Assembly (NCBI GenBank): GCA_026004195.1
Contig: BPIQ01000001.1
Location: forward strand, 1,478,311-1,542,310
Length of the DNA stretch: 64,000 nt
Direction of reading: 5' to 3'
Origin: Candidatus Binatia bacterium
GTDB lineage: Bacteria > Desulfobacterota > Binatia > HRBIN30 > BPIQ01
Position numbers and translations under genes: made by a program. This document shows positions 16,748-25,351 of this stretch, one piece after another. Within the stretch, counting starts at the first letter, position 1. Every line of letters begins with the position of its first letter. The notes under the pieces were generated by a model, which saw only the letters and a list, made by a program, of their open reading frames with translations, had not been told where the DNA came from and searched no databases.

Positions 16748-18295
16748 TCAGGCGGGCCAGACGGTCACACGCCGGAAAGGCTCGGTTCCGGTACTTTGCG
16801 AGCGCAGGCCGTAAGCCTCGACGAGCTCGTGCTGGAGCCTCCGGATGCGAGCCGACTGCGGGGAAAGGGTGACGGGTTCCCGCCGTGCGATGACGGTGGC
16901 AATGGCTTCTTCGGCTTCCCGGAGCGCGCGCTCCTTTTCGGGATCGGGACCCGGAGCCGGGAGGTCGAAGATCTGCTCGAGAAAGGCGGTGATCTTGGCC
17001 TGGCTGTTCCCCGCGATGGCGTAGACCTCTGTCTTGTCGGAGACGAGCTCGCGGAGCTTTTTCGGCCGCTTTTTGGCGAGCTGCCGGAGGGTGACGACGA
17101 CGTCCGCACTCCGCGCGTGCGGCCAGACGACCGCCGGCACACCGAGGTCGCGAATGGCACGCTCGAGCCTCTCCCGGCTCACGGCGTAGGGAAAGATTCG
17201 GACAGGTCGCTCCCTCCGGCTCTCCCGGCTCTCGATGCTCACGGGCGAAGCCGGCGCTTTCTCCACCCGCACGCTCCCGTCGGGCATCCGCACTCGCAGC
17301 TCGGGCTCCACCGGAATTCCCCGGAGATAGGCGTCGACGACCTGCGCCACGTCGCGGTGGACGGCGAGGCGGTCGCGGTCGTGGATCTCGATGAGAACGT
17401 CGAAGGTCGGCGGTGCTTTGCGCTCGAGCACGGTCTTCTGCGTGCCGCGACGTCGGGCTTCTTCGTCCCCGAGCGTGACCGCCTGGATACCGCCGACCAG
17501 GTCCGAAAGCGTGGGATTGGCGATCAGGTTCTCGAGCGAGGTGCCGTGGGCGGTCGCGATGAGCTGCACGCCGCGCTCGGCGATCGTGCGAGCGGCCAGA
17601 GCCTCGGCCTGCGTCCCGATCTCGTCGATGACGACCACCTCCGGCATGTGGTTTTCCACGGCCTCGATCATGACGGCGTGCTGCTTTTCCGGGGAAGGCA
17701 CCTGCATCCGGCGCGCGCGTCCGATGCCGGGGTGCGGGATGTCGCCGTCGCCCGCGATCTCGTTCGACGTGTCCACGATGACGACCCGTTTGCCGACCTC
17801 GTCGGCGAGCACGCGCGCCGCCTCGCGCAAGAGTGTGGTCTTCCCCACACCGGGGGGGCCGAGAAGGAGAATGCTCTTTCCCGATTCGACGACGTCGCGC
17901 ACGGCTTCCACCGTCCCGTAGACGGCACGGCCCACCCGGCAGGTGAGCCCCACGACCTCGCCGTGGCGGTTCCGAAGCGCGGAAATTCTGTGGAGCGTGC
18001 GTTCGATGCCCGCGCGGTTGTCGCTCGTGAACATGCCCACGCGGGCCACGATGTAGTCGAGGTCGTCTCTCGTGACGGCCTCCTCGCTCACGAACACGAC
18101 GCGACCCGGGAAGCGGGCCTCGGGCTGCCGACCCAGGTCGACCACGACTTCGATGAGCGACGGCAGGTTCTCGAGACGTTCGAGCCGCTCTCGGAGATGG
18201 GGCGGAAAGATCGCCAGGAGCTGGTCGAGGTCGTCGACCACCTCCACGCGAGGCTCGCACGGGCGACTTTCAGAAGAGCCGAGGGGAGTCGTCAT
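16748..18295 (-). CDS. SpoIIIAA-like AAA ATPase with C-terminal R3H domain (Ycf45 type)
   Basis: A 515-residue single-stranded-nucleic-acid-binding ATPase resembling the Ycf45/SpoIIIAA-like family. An N-terminal region (residues ~20-130) precedes a P-loop domain with Walker A GPPGVGKT (146-153) and Walker B VVVIDEIG (220-227), plus the family segments DTSNEIAGDGDIPHPGIG and ATAHGTSLENLI. A linker leads to a C-terminal R3H-like region (SPQSARIRRLQHELVEAYGLRSQS). The cellular role is unknown; there is no sporulation context here. Its start overlaps the end of the HExxH protein gene by 26 bases, implying coordinated translation. Confidence 0.85.
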   Translation of the reverse strand: MTTPLGSSESRPCEPRVEVVDDLDQLLAIFPPHLRERLERLENLPSLIEVVVDLGRQPEARFPGRVVFVSEEAVTRDDLDYIVARVGMFTSDNRAGIERTLHRISALRNRHGEVVGLTCRVGRAVYGTVEAVRDVVESGKSILLLGPPGVGKTTLLREAARVLADEVGKRVVIVDTSNEIAGDGDIPHPGIGRARRMQVPSPEKQHAVMIEAVENHMPEVVVIDEIGTQAEALAARTIAERGVQLIATAHGTSLENLIANPTLSDLVGGIQAVTLGDEEARRRGTQKTVLERKAPPTFDVLIEIHDRDRLAVHRDVAQVVDAYLRGIPVEPELRVRMPDGSVRVEKAPASPVSIESRESRRERPVRIFPYAVSRERLERAIRDLGVPAVVWPHARSADVVVTLRQLAKKRPKKLRELVSDKTEVYAIAGNSQAKITAFLEQIFDLPAPGPDPEKERALREAEEAIATVIARREPVTLSPQSARIRRLQHELVEAYGLRSQSTGTEPFRRVTVWPA

Positions 18296-18827
18296 GGCTC
18301 AGCGGAGGAGCAGCGGGCCGCGTGTCGTGTTCCCTGGGAAAAGGCCAGAGCTGGCGGAAAAGGCTCGCTTCGCGCCGGTAGAAACCGTCCGTGTGGAAAG
18401 AGTCGGGAAGGCGCAGGAGCTCGTAGTCGAGATGGTGGCAAATTTCGTGAAGAAACGTCCGCAGGTAAGTCCGGAAGGCGACCACCTGCTTTCTTTTTGC
18501 CGTTCGCATCCACACCCGGATGCGGGCGCGCGAGCCGCGCTCGGGCCGCAGGTAAAGCCCGTGGAGTTCCCCGTGCATGTTCGAGGGACGCCGGTTCCCG
18601 ACGGCGACGGAGACCGGGGGGACCCGCAGCGCCGCCGTGAGAAGGTCGGCGAGTTCTTGCGTGAGCGCCTGCACCTCGCGGGCCTTGCCTTCGGGAAGGC
18701 ACTCGAAGAGCGCCCGGGCCACGACACGGAGTTTGGCCACGGTCGGAAGCCGGACCGAGGAGACCTGATTGCTCCTGTCGTACACACGCCGTTGTCGTGC
18801 ATTCAACCGGTGTCGGAAATCTGGCAT
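18270..18827 (-). CDS. HExxH-containing putative metallopeptidase-like protein
   Basis: A ~185-residue protein with a probable zinc-binding helix FLHEICHHLDYELL (HExxH) and a downstream HTDGFYRREASLF segment that could supply a third ligand, like SprT/minimal gluzincin-type proteins. The N-terminus is basic and helical. I prefer the ATG at 18827 (MPDFRHRLNARQ) to a GTG seven codons earlier. It overlaps the AAA/R3H gene by 26 bases and is upstream of it. Proteolysis has not been shown for this family to my knowledge; the call rests on the motif. Confidence 0.65.
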   Translation of the reverse strand: MPDFRHRLNARQRRVYDRSNQVSSVRLPTVAKLRVVARALFECLPEGKAREVQALTQELADLLTAALRVPPVSVAVGNRRPSNMHGELHGLYLRPERGSRARIRVWMRTAKRKQVVAFRTYLRTFLHEICHHLDYELLRLPDSFHTDGFYRREASLFRQLWPFPREHDTRPAAPPLSHDDSPRLF

Positions 18828-18945
18828 GCGCCTCGCCCTGCCCGCCACCCAGCCGTTCGGCCACTCACTCTAACAGAAAAGCCCCTTCGGTGCGAAGGTT
18901 GACCGGCTCCGCGGCGTCTTCTAGTGGTGGCTTCGAGCCCCTCCG

Positions 18946-20295
18946 ATGTCCGATTGGCGGGAAGACCTCCGGAAGCTCCTTGCTCCGGGCCGCCTCTCCA
19001 CGCGCCCGGCCGACCTCGACGCTGCGGCCGCGGACGAATCGACCCTGCCGGGCCGGAGGCCCGACGCCGTCGTATGGCCCGAGAGCACCGAAGAAGTCGC
19101 GACGGTCGTCCGTTTCGCGTGCGCGCGGGGTATCCCCGTGACGCCGCGAGGAGCCGGCACGAGTCTCGAGGGCAATCCCATCCCGCTCGAGGGCGGCATC
19201 GTGGTCGACTTCGCCAGGATGCGCTCGATCCTGGAGCTCGAGCCCGGAGACCTGACGGTGCGGGTCGAGCCCGGCGTCGTGTACGCCGAGCTCAACGCTG
19301 CTCTCCGGCACCACGGGCTTTTCTTCCCGCCCCACCCGGGGGGGAGCGCCGACACCGCCACCGTGGGGGGGATGCTCGCCAACAACGCGAGCGGCATCTA
19401 CGCGCTCGGGTACGGGGCGACGCGTGACTACGTCCGCGCCGTCACCGTCGTCGTCGGCACCGGCGAAGTCGTTCGCCTCGGGAGCCCGTGCCGGAAGACG
19501 TCCTCGGGCTACCATCTCGTGGGACTCCTCGTGGGCTCCGAGGGCACCCTCGGGCTCGTCACCGAAATCACCCTCGCCCTCGCTCCTCTTCCACGGAGCC
19601 GGAAACAAGCAGCCTTCGTCTTCGCCGACGAGCAGAAAGCCACCGCAGCCCTCTCCGAGATGCTTCGCTACGGCCTCGACCTTGCCGCCGCGGAATTTCT
19701 CGACCGCCGCTCGGTCCGCGCTCTCGGGAGCTTCCTCGGCAAGCCTTTTCCGCAGGCCGCCCTTCTCCTTCTCGAGCTCCACGGAATCCCCGCCCTCGTC
19801 GAAGAGACGGCGAGCTCGGCAGAGTCTCTCGCGGCCGAACACGGGGGCGAGGCCGCCGAAGGACCCGAGTCGCTCTGGGCGGCACGCGAACACGTGACCC
19901 GAGCCATCCAGGCGACGAGGCCCGGCGGGCGGATGGTGCGGGCGGACCTCGCGCTTCCCGTCTCGCGGGTCCCCGAGATGGTCGAGCGCGCCTATGCCCT
20001 CGCGCAGGAGACGGGCCTCGAGCTTTTCGCCTTCGGGCACCTGGGCCTCGGCATCGTCCATCTCCTCGCACCGCTCGGCCCCGGCGATTCGCGGGAGGGT
20101 GCCGAACGCCTGAAAGACCGCCTCGTCGAAGAAGCCCTCTCCCGCCGGGGTTCGGTCTCGGGCGAGCACGGACTCGGCTTCGGCAACCGCAAATACGCGG
20201 CGCGCGAGCACGGGCCGAGCCTCGCCCTCATGAGGGCCATCAAGAGCGTCTTCGACCCGAAGGGGATCCTGAACCCCGGGAAGCTATGGGAGTGA
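18946..20295 (+). CDS. FAD-linked oxidase, GlcD/D-lactate dehydrogenase type
   Basis: A 449-residue flavoenzyme of the FAD-binding type 4 (PCMH/VAO) family, oxidising a 2-hydroxy acid such as glycolate or D-lactate. The FAD-binding domain shows VTPRGAGTSLEGNPIP (residues ~62-77), PHPGGSADTATVGGMLANNASG and GYHLVGLLVGSEGTLGLVTE. The C-terminal domain has FAFGHLGLGIVHL and ends with the hallmark GSVSGEHGLGFGNRKYA ... FDPKGILNPGKLW. Partner subunits (GlcE, GlcF) are not adjacent. Its last 12 bases overlap the convergent secreted-protein gene. Confidence 0.9.
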   Translation: MSDWREDLRKLLAPGRLSTRPADLDAAAADESTLPGRRPDAVVWPESTEEVATVVRFACARGIPVTPRGAGTSLEGNPIPLEGGIVVDFARMRSILELEPGDLTVRVEPGVVYAELNAALRHHGLFFPPHPGGSADTATVGGMLANNASGIYALGYGATRDYVRAVTVVVGTGEVVRLGSPCRKTSSGYHLVGLLVGSEGTLGLVTEITLALAPLPRSRKQAAFVFADEQKATAALSEMLRYGLDLAAAEFLDRRSVRALGSFLGKPFPQAALLLLELHGIPALVEETASSAESLAAEHGGEAAEGPESLWAAREHVTRAIQATRPGGRMVRADLALPVSRVPEMVERAYALAQETGLELFAFGHLGLGIVHLLAPLGPGDSREGAERLKDRLVEEALSRRGSVSGEHGLGFGNRKYAAREHGPSLALMRAIKSVFDPKGILNPGKLWE

Positions 20296-20610
20296 ACGCT
20301 CGGGCGTGGGCGGGACCCAGACGTCGACGCTCTTGGCGTGTTTGAGGAGTTCTTTGCGCACTCGGTCCACGAGGCGCGGGTCGTGCTGGATGCGCTGCTC
20401 GAGTCGGCGGAACTCCTCGACCGTCATCCCGTGGCGAGCCACCGCCATGTCGATCGTCAAGTCTCGGTCTTTCTGCATGGCCGCATAGACGTCGACGTAA
20501 AGGTCGAATTCCTTTTCGCTCACCCTGGGTGTGGGCGTGGGATAGGCGAGCACACCCGAGGAGGAGGCGCACGCGAGAACGAAAAAAACCGCCAACTGTC
20601 GCCGAAGCAT
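20284..20610 (-). CDS. Small secreted or lipoprotein of unknown function
   Basis: A 108-residue protein with a cleavable signal (MLRRQLAVFFVLACASSSG). The VLAC could act as a lipobox, making it a possible lipoprotein, or cleavage may follow SSSGVLA. The mature part begins with a PTPTP stretch and continues as charged helix (KEFDLYVDVYAAMQKDRDL, MTVEEFRRLEQRIQHDPRL). The ATG at 20610 is preferred to longer in-frame starts because it begins the signal. It converges with and overlaps the FAD oxidase stop and is divergent from the dockerin-like protein gene. No family recognised. Confidence 0.65.
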   Translation of the reverse strand: MLRRQLAVFFVLACASSSGVLAYPTPTPRVSEKEFDLYVDVYAAMQKDRDLTIDMAVARHGMTVEEFRRLEQRIQHDPRLVDRVRKELLKHAKSVDVWVPPTPERSLP

Positions 20611-20744
20611 GCTCCTCACCGAACGGGAAAAGGACGGGCCGGAAGCCACCGCGGCGCCAATCCTGAACCCGGCGAAGAGCCGAGTCAAGCGCATTGTCCG
20701 CCGAGCGGAGATTCGGTAGGTTGCGCGGCCGTCGGCGGACCGGG

Positions 20745-22568
20745 ATGAGAGGACCGAAGGACAGTTGGGGGGCGCTCGTTCTCCGAACGGCCGCCTTCGG
20801 GGTGCTGCTCGGAGCGTCCTGTGCCTGGGGGCTTCCGGGGGACACCGATTGCGACGGCTCGAGAACTCCCGCGGACATCGGCGCTTCCATCCGAGCACTC
20901 TTCCGCCCGTCCGCCTGCCCCGAGAAAGACGCCAACGGCGACGGCCTCCTCTCGGCCGCCGACGTCTCGAAGGTCGTCGCGCTCCTCGCCGCGGAGGGGG
21001 ACGGCCTCGGCCCGCGCACGACGTTTTTCGGCCTTGCGTCGGCCGCGGGGAGGCTTCTCGGACCCACGAGTTTCACCGACCGTGGAATTCCCATCTTCGC
21101 CCGGCCCTCGGGGCTCGGCTTCCAGCTCGTCGTCGAAGGGGCTGCCGGAGAGAGCGGGGCAGCGGTCGGACAGGTCCTCCTCCAGAGCGTACCGGGAGAC
21201 CCGAGCGCCCTACCCGACCTCCAGATTCTCTCCAATCGGCCGCTCGGAGACGGGAGCCGCGCGGTCTGCGACCTCGACGGCGGCGTGCCGGGGACGGAGC
21301 CGATTCGCTTCGCTCCGGAGATGCCGGTCGCCGACGCACTCAACGACTTCGCATGCCGTTTTCGCGTGGCGACGACACGCTCGGTGCTGTGCACGCTCGA
21401 CGAATTCGAAACGCCGAATTTCGCGAGCCGCGAGAGCCAGGTGCAGTTCTGCGTCCAGATCGACTCCCGGCTTCGTTTCCCGCCCGGCGATACCCTTCTC
21501 GCCGTCCGGCTCCGCGACAGGCTCGGCAACGTCGGAGCCACGAAGTGGATCCTCGTGCGGATCCCGGGCGGAGTTCCCACCCCGACGCCGTCTCACACCG
21601 CGACGAGGCCGCCCACCCCCACGCGAACGCCGACGCTCCCGCCGACCGCGACCCACACCCCGCGGCCACCCACGCCGACGCACACGCGAACGTCGCCGCC
21701 CACGCCGACCCGAACTTCGCCGCCGACGCCGACGTTCACGAAGACCGGAAGCCCTGCTCCCACCGGTACCCCCACGCGCACAGCCACCCGCACGGCGACG
21801 GGACACCCCTCGACGCCGTCGCCCACGAGAACGCCTTCTGCGTCGTCGCCGACGCGATCGCCCACTCCGTCCCGGACTCCGTCCCCCGTGCCCCCCACCC
21901 CCTCCCCGACGAGGACCCGAAGCGCCACACCCTCGCCCACCCGCACCGCAACTCCCACGGCGGGTGGAGGCGGCCCCGAGATCGTCTTTTTCGGCCTGAC
22001 GAACGCCGAGGACTTCTTGATCCAACCCAGCGGCACGACGCCGGACGGCATTCCCATCTACCGCCGCCCCCTGGGCAGCGGCTTCCACATCGTCGTCGAG
22101 GCGAAAAGGGGCCCGACGAACCGTCCGATCGGGATGGAAACCTTCCGGTACGACCCCGGCGATCCGACCGTGCTCCCCGACCTCCAGATCCAGGTGAACC
22201 GTCCTCTCGGCGACGGAAGCCCGGAGGTCTGCGACGACACGCCCCCGTTTCTCGGCGGAGTCCCGGCCATCGTCCCGCCCAGCTTCGCGCCTTCGCCGTT
22301 CGTCGCAGCGGCCATCAACGACCTGGCCTGCCGGTTCATCGACGGTCTCGGGGAAAAGCTCGGGCGAAGGCGGGCGGACGCTTGCGTCCTTTTCGAGACG
22401 GGCGACCGGGATTTCGTCCGTCCGGAGACCGACGTCCAGTTCTGCTCCCAGGTGATCCCGCCCCCGCTCGCGTTTCCGCAGGGCGATACGCTCGTGACGG
22501 CCCGTGTCCGCGACATCGACGGCCGGACGAGTCGCGAGGCCCGCATCCTGGTCCGCGTAGGTCCCTGA
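20745..22568 (+). CDS. Secreted protein: dockerin-like module, duplicated domain, Thr/Pro linker
   Basis: A 607-residue exported protein. The ATG at 20745 gives a Sec signal (LRTAAFGVLLGASCAWG). Directly after it comes a dockerin-like pair of calcium-loop motifs (GDTDCDGSRTPADI and DANGDGLLSAADV). Two homologous ~160-residue domains follow (FFGLASAAGRLL... and FFGLTNAEDFLI...), sharing GIPIxxRPxGxGFxxVVE, LPDLQIxxNRPLGDGS and VQFCxQ. They are separated by a ~130-residue Thr/Pro/Ser linker. The architecture suggests a surface or secreted protein that may attach to a scaffold through the dockerin-like part. The repeated domain is not one I recognise. Confidence 0.75.
   Translation: MRGPKDSWGALVLRTAAFGVLLGASCAWGLPGDTDCDGSRTPADIGASIRALFRPSACPEKDANGDGLLSAADVSKVVALLAAEGDGLGPRTTFFGLASAAGRLLGPTSFTDRGIPIFARPSGLGFQLVVEGAAGESGAAVGQVLLQSVPGDPSALPDLQILSNRPLGDGSRAVCDLDGGVPGTEPIRFAPEMPVADALNDFACRFRVATTRSVLCTLDEFETPNFASRESQVQFCVQIDSRLRFPPGDTLLAVRLRDRLGNVGATKWILVRIPGGVPTPTPSHTATRPPTPTRTPTLPPTATHTPRPPTPTHTRTSPPTPTRTSPPTPTFTKTGSPAPTGTPTRTATRTATGHPSTPSPTRTPSASSPTRSPTPSRTPSPVPPTPSPTRTRSATPSPTRTATPTAGGGGPEIVFFGLTNAEDFLIQPSGTTPDGIPIYRRPLGSGFHIVVEAKRGPTNRPIGMETFRYDPGDPTVLPDLQIQVNRPLGDGSPEVCDDTPPFLGGVPAIVPPSFAPSPFVAAAINDLACRFIDGLGEKLGRRRADACVLFETGDRDFVRPETDVQFCSQVIPPPLAFPQGDTLVTARVRDIDGRTSREARILVRVGP
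21572..21963 (+). repeat. Low-complexity Thr/Pro-rich linker repeats
   Basis: About 390 bases of degenerate hexamer-like repeats encoding PTPTRTP-type units between the two homologous domains of the dockerin-like protein. Such tracts are prone to length change by slippage. A similar tract lies in the metzincin gene near 43390-43580. Confidence 0.75.
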
Positions 22569-22628
22569 GTTCCCTTGCAGCTCCGCCCCGCTTCGCGCTT
22601 TAATCCGAAGTGGCTTCGAGGGGCGGCC

Positions 22629-23405
22629 ATGCGGCAGGGAAAGGAAAAGGGAGAGCTTTTGCGCTACCGGCCCTTTGCCGGAATCTCGCGGCTCGGAATC
22701 GCCGTCTCCCGCGGACGCCAGGACGAACAAAAGGCCGTACGCGGCTCCCGCCACCCGGGCGACCCTGTCCTGTCCGAACGCGAGACCCGGGCCCGAAAGG
22801 GCACCGAATACGAGCCGCGAGGCGGAGAAGGTACCGACGATTTTCTACGGGAAGTCGCGAACGTGGTACCGCTCGCGGAGAGAGAAAGGCGGCGGGTCGA
22901 ACCCGTGGCTCCCGGGCGACGGGCACCCCGCCCCCCGAAAGAGGAAGACGAAGCCCGGGCCTTTCTTTCGGACCTCGTCTCGGGCGCGGTACCCTTCGAC
23001 ATCGCCGAGACGGACGAGTACGTCGAGGGCGTGGTGCGGGGACTCAACCCCGAACTCGTCCGGCGCCTGCGTATGGGGGAGTTCGCCCGGCAGGACTACC
23101 TCGACCTTCACGGCATGACGGCGGACGAGGCACGCAAGGCCGTCGAGGCGTTTCTTCTCTCTTCGCACCGCAAGGGCTACCGCTGCGTGCTCATCGTCCA
23201 CGGACGGGGCAAGAACTCGAAAAACCAGGTGCCCGTGCTCAAGAGGCACCTCAAGGACTGGCTCGCGCGCGGAAGCTGTTCGCGACTGGTCCTCGCTTTC
23301 ACCTCGGCGCGCCCCTGCGACGGCGGCACGGGGGCCCTCTACGCGCTGTTGCGCCGCAAGCGTGGACCCAAGACACGTCTCGACGTATTCGACGCGGGAA
23401 GCTAG
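22629..23405 (+). CDS. Smr-domain protein (SmrA/YdaL-like nuclease)
   Basis: A protein of up to 258 residues with a C-terminal Smr domain (residues ~170-258). It has the LDLHGMT motif (YLDLHGMTADEARKAV), the IVHGRGKNSKNQ motif including HGRG, and the closing AFTSARPCDGGTGALYALLR. Smr domains bind or nick branched DNA or cleave mRNA in stalled-ribosome rescue. Just upstream is the linker typical of stand-alone SmrA proteins (DDFLREVANVVPL ... FDIAETDEYVEG). The first ~65 residues look unlike the family; the true start may be further in, but no better start codon is obvious. Confidence 0.82.
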   Translation: MRQGKEKGELLRYRPFAGISRLGIAVSRGRQDEQKAVRGSRHPGDPVLSERETRARKGTEYEPRGGEGTDDFLREVANVVPLAERERRRVEPVAPGRRAPRPPKEEDEARAFLSDLVSGAVPFDIAETDEYVEGVVRGLNPELVRRLRMGEFARQDYLDLHGMTADEARKAVEAFLLSSHRKGYRCVLIVHGRGKNSKNQVPVLKRHLKDWLARGSCSRLVLAFTSARPCDGGTGALYALLRRKRGPKTRLDVFDAGS

Positions 23406-23408
23406 AGA

Positions 23409-23435
23409 GCTCCGAACCGGTAAGGGGTCCGGAGC
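23409..23435 (+). terminator. Hairpin between the Smr gene and the LLM oxidoreductase
   Basis: GCTCCG (23409-23414) and CGGAGC (23430-23435) pair with inner ACC/GGT complementarity to form a stable stem-loop just before the strong ribosome-binding site (AAAGGAGGG) of the next gene. There is no T-run, so it may be a weak terminator, attenuator or RNA-processing element. Confidence 0.4.
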
Positions 23436-23454
23436 CCGAAAGGAGGGAACGCGA

Positions 23455-24303
23455 ATGAAGTACGGACTCGTGCTGTTTCCGGCGGACTTTGCCATCCGGC
23501 CCGACACGTTCGCCCGTGCCGCCGAAGAGCGGGGTTTCGAGTCGATTTTTTTCCCCGAGCACACCCACATTCCGGCGAGCCGGAAAACCCCCTTCCCCGG
23601 CGGCGGCGATCTCTCGCCCGAGTACTGGCACTCCCACGATCCCTTCGTGGCCCTGGCCTCCGCCGCGGCCGTCACGAAGACGATCAAGCTCGCGACGGGC
23701 ATCTGCCTTCTCGTGCAGCGCGATCCCATCGTCACGGCCAAGGAGGTCGCAAGTCTCGATTTTCTCTCGAACGGCCGCTTTCTTTTCGGGATCGGCGGGG
23801 GCTGGAACGTCGAGGAGATGGAAAACCACGGCACGAACTTCCGTACCCGGTGGAAGCTTTTGCGCGAGCGCGTGCTCGCCATGAAAGAGATCTGGACGAA
23901 AGAAGAAGCCGAGTTCCACGGCGAGTTCGTCCGCTTCGACCCCATCTGGTCCTACCCGAAGCCCGTGCAGAAGCCGCACCCGCCGATCCTCCTCGGGACG
24001 CACACCGCCCGCGGGAGGCAGCGCGTCGTCGAGTATTGCGACGGCTGGCTCCCGATCGGCTTTCGCATGCGGGATTTCGAAGCGCAGGTCCGTGACCTCC
24101 ACGAAAAGGCGCGCGCGGCGGGCCGCGACCCCCGGACGATTTCCATTTCCGTCTTCGGCGCGCCGACGGACGTGGCCACGATCCGGCGCTACGAAGAGCT
24201 CGGGGTCGAGAGGGCGATCTTCTGGGTACCGCCCAAGGGCGAGGACGAGGTCCTTCCGATCCTCGACCGCTACGCGAAGTTCGTCGAAGAAGCGTCGCGC
24301 TGA
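23455..24303 (+). CDS. LLM-class (F420-dependent-type) oxidoreductase
   Basis: A 282-residue luciferase-like monooxygenase-fold protein of the group usually annotated as F420-dependent (TIGR03619-like). Seen are GLVLFPADFAIRPDTFARAAEERGFESIFFPEHTHIP at the N-terminus, ATGICLLVQRDPIVTAKEVASLD, RFLFGIGGGWNVEEMENHG and DPIWSYPKPVQKPHPPILLG. The ATG at 23455 follows AAAGGAGGG. It lies nine bases upstream of a crotonase gene, so both probably act on the same acyl-CoA or lipid-related substrate. Whether F420 or FMN is used cannot be decided from the sequence. Confidence 0.85.
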   Translation: MKYGLVLFPADFAIRPDTFARAAEERGFESIFFPEHTHIPASRKTPFPGGGDLSPEYWHSHDPFVALASAAAVTKTIKLATGICLLVQRDPIVTAKEVASLDFLSNGRFLFGIGGGWNVEEMENHGTNFRTRWKLLRERVLAMKEIWTKEEAEFHGEFVRFDPIWSYPKPVQKPHPPILLGTHTARGRQRVVEYCDGWLPIGFRMRDFEAQVRDLHEKARAAGRDPRTISISVFGAPTDVATIRRYEELGVERAIFWVPPKGEDEVLPILDRYAKFVEEASR

Positions 24304-24311
24304 GGCGAACG

Positions 24312-25184
24312 ATGGAATACAAGCAGATCCGCTACGAGGTCGAGGACGGGATCCTCACGATCACGCTCGACCGCCCCGAGAAGCTCAACGCGTTCACGCC
24401 GACGATGTTCCGGGAGCTTCTCGACGCCTTCGATCGCGCGGACGAGGACGACGAAGTCCGCGTCGTCCTGGTCACCGGCGCGGGCCGCGCCTTTTGCGCG
24501 GGCGCGGACCTCTCGGCCGGAGAGGTCGTCTTCGACCGCTCGAGGGGGCGGGCACCGACCACGCTCGAGGAACACCGCGACGAGGGCGGCATCGTCGTGC
24601 TCCGCATCTTCGACATGAAGAAACCCGTCCTCGCCGCCATCCACGGACCCGCCGTCGGGGTCGGCGTCACGATGACGCTTCCCATGGACGTGAGGATCGC
24701 CTCGACGGAAGCTCGGTTCGGCTTCGTCTTCACGCGGCGCGGCATCGTGCCCGAGGCTTGCAGCAGCTGGTTTCTCCCGCGGCTCGTCGGAATGGATCGC
24801 GCCGCCGAGTGGGTCTTCACCGGCCGGGTGTTCGGGGCCGAGGAAGCGCTGGAGGCCGGGCTCGTAAGCCGCATCGTCTCCCCCGAAGAGCTCCTGCCGA
24901 CCGCGCGCAAGCTCGGGCGCGAGATCGCCGAGAACACCTCGGCCGTGGCCGTCGCCCTCTCGCGCCAGCTCCTCTGGAAGATGCTCGGGGCGAGCCACCC
25001 CGTGGAAGCCCACCGGATCGACTCGAAGTGCATGTACTGGCTCGGCCGGAGCCCCGACGCGCAGGAAGGCGTCCGCGCCTTTCTCGAAAAACGCCCGCCT
25101 CGCTTCGTCCTGAGACCGAGCCGCGACATGCCCGAGTTCTACCCGTGGTGGGAGGCGGCAAGGGAGGGCCGGGAGAAGACGTAG
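24312..25184 (+). CDS. Enoyl-CoA hydratase/isomerase (crotonase family)
   Basis: A 290-residue crotonase-fold enzyme acting on enoyl-CoA esters. The two oxyanion-hole regions are VTGAGRAFCAGADLSAGE (residues ~58-75) and IHGPAVGVGVTMTLPMDVRIAS. RRGIVPEACSSWFLPRLVG carries a glutamate at the usual catalytic position. The C-terminus ends with PRFVLRPSRDMPEFYPWW, as in the subgroup annotated as crotonase/enoyl-CoA hydratase of degradative pathways. It follows the LLM oxidoreductase by eight bases in one operon. The exact acyl substrate is unknown. Confidence 0.88.
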   Translation: MEYKQIRYEVEDGILTITLDRPEKLNAFTPTMFRELLDAFDRADEDDEVRVVLVTGAGRAFCAGADLSAGEVVFDRSRGRAPTTLEEHRDEGGIVVLRIFDMKKPVLAAIHGPAVGVGVTMTLPMDVRIASTEARFGFVFTRRGIVPEACSSWFLPRLVGMDRAAEWVFTGRVFGAEEALEAGLVSRIVSPEELLPTARKLGREIAENTSAVAVALSRQLLWKMLGASHPVEAHRIDSKCMYWLGRSPDAQEGVRAFLEKRPPRFVLRPSRDMPEFYPWWEAAREGREKT

Positions 25185-25351
25185 GGCCGGGGCCGCTGGC
25201 CCTGCATTCGCGTGCCTGGCAGCGGGCCGCGCCGTCGGGACCTGGACTCTTTGGTCGCGGAATCCCTCGGCCTTCGTTCCTTCCCGCGCCGACTGGCGCG
25301 ACGGGGCCTTCCGGCCGGCTGGGAACCCGTGCCGCCGACCCGTTCGGCAGG

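Noticed and set aside
21572-21963. A CRISPR-like or satellite repeat array
   Set aside because: The repeats are degenerate, in frame and encode a Thr/Pro linker.
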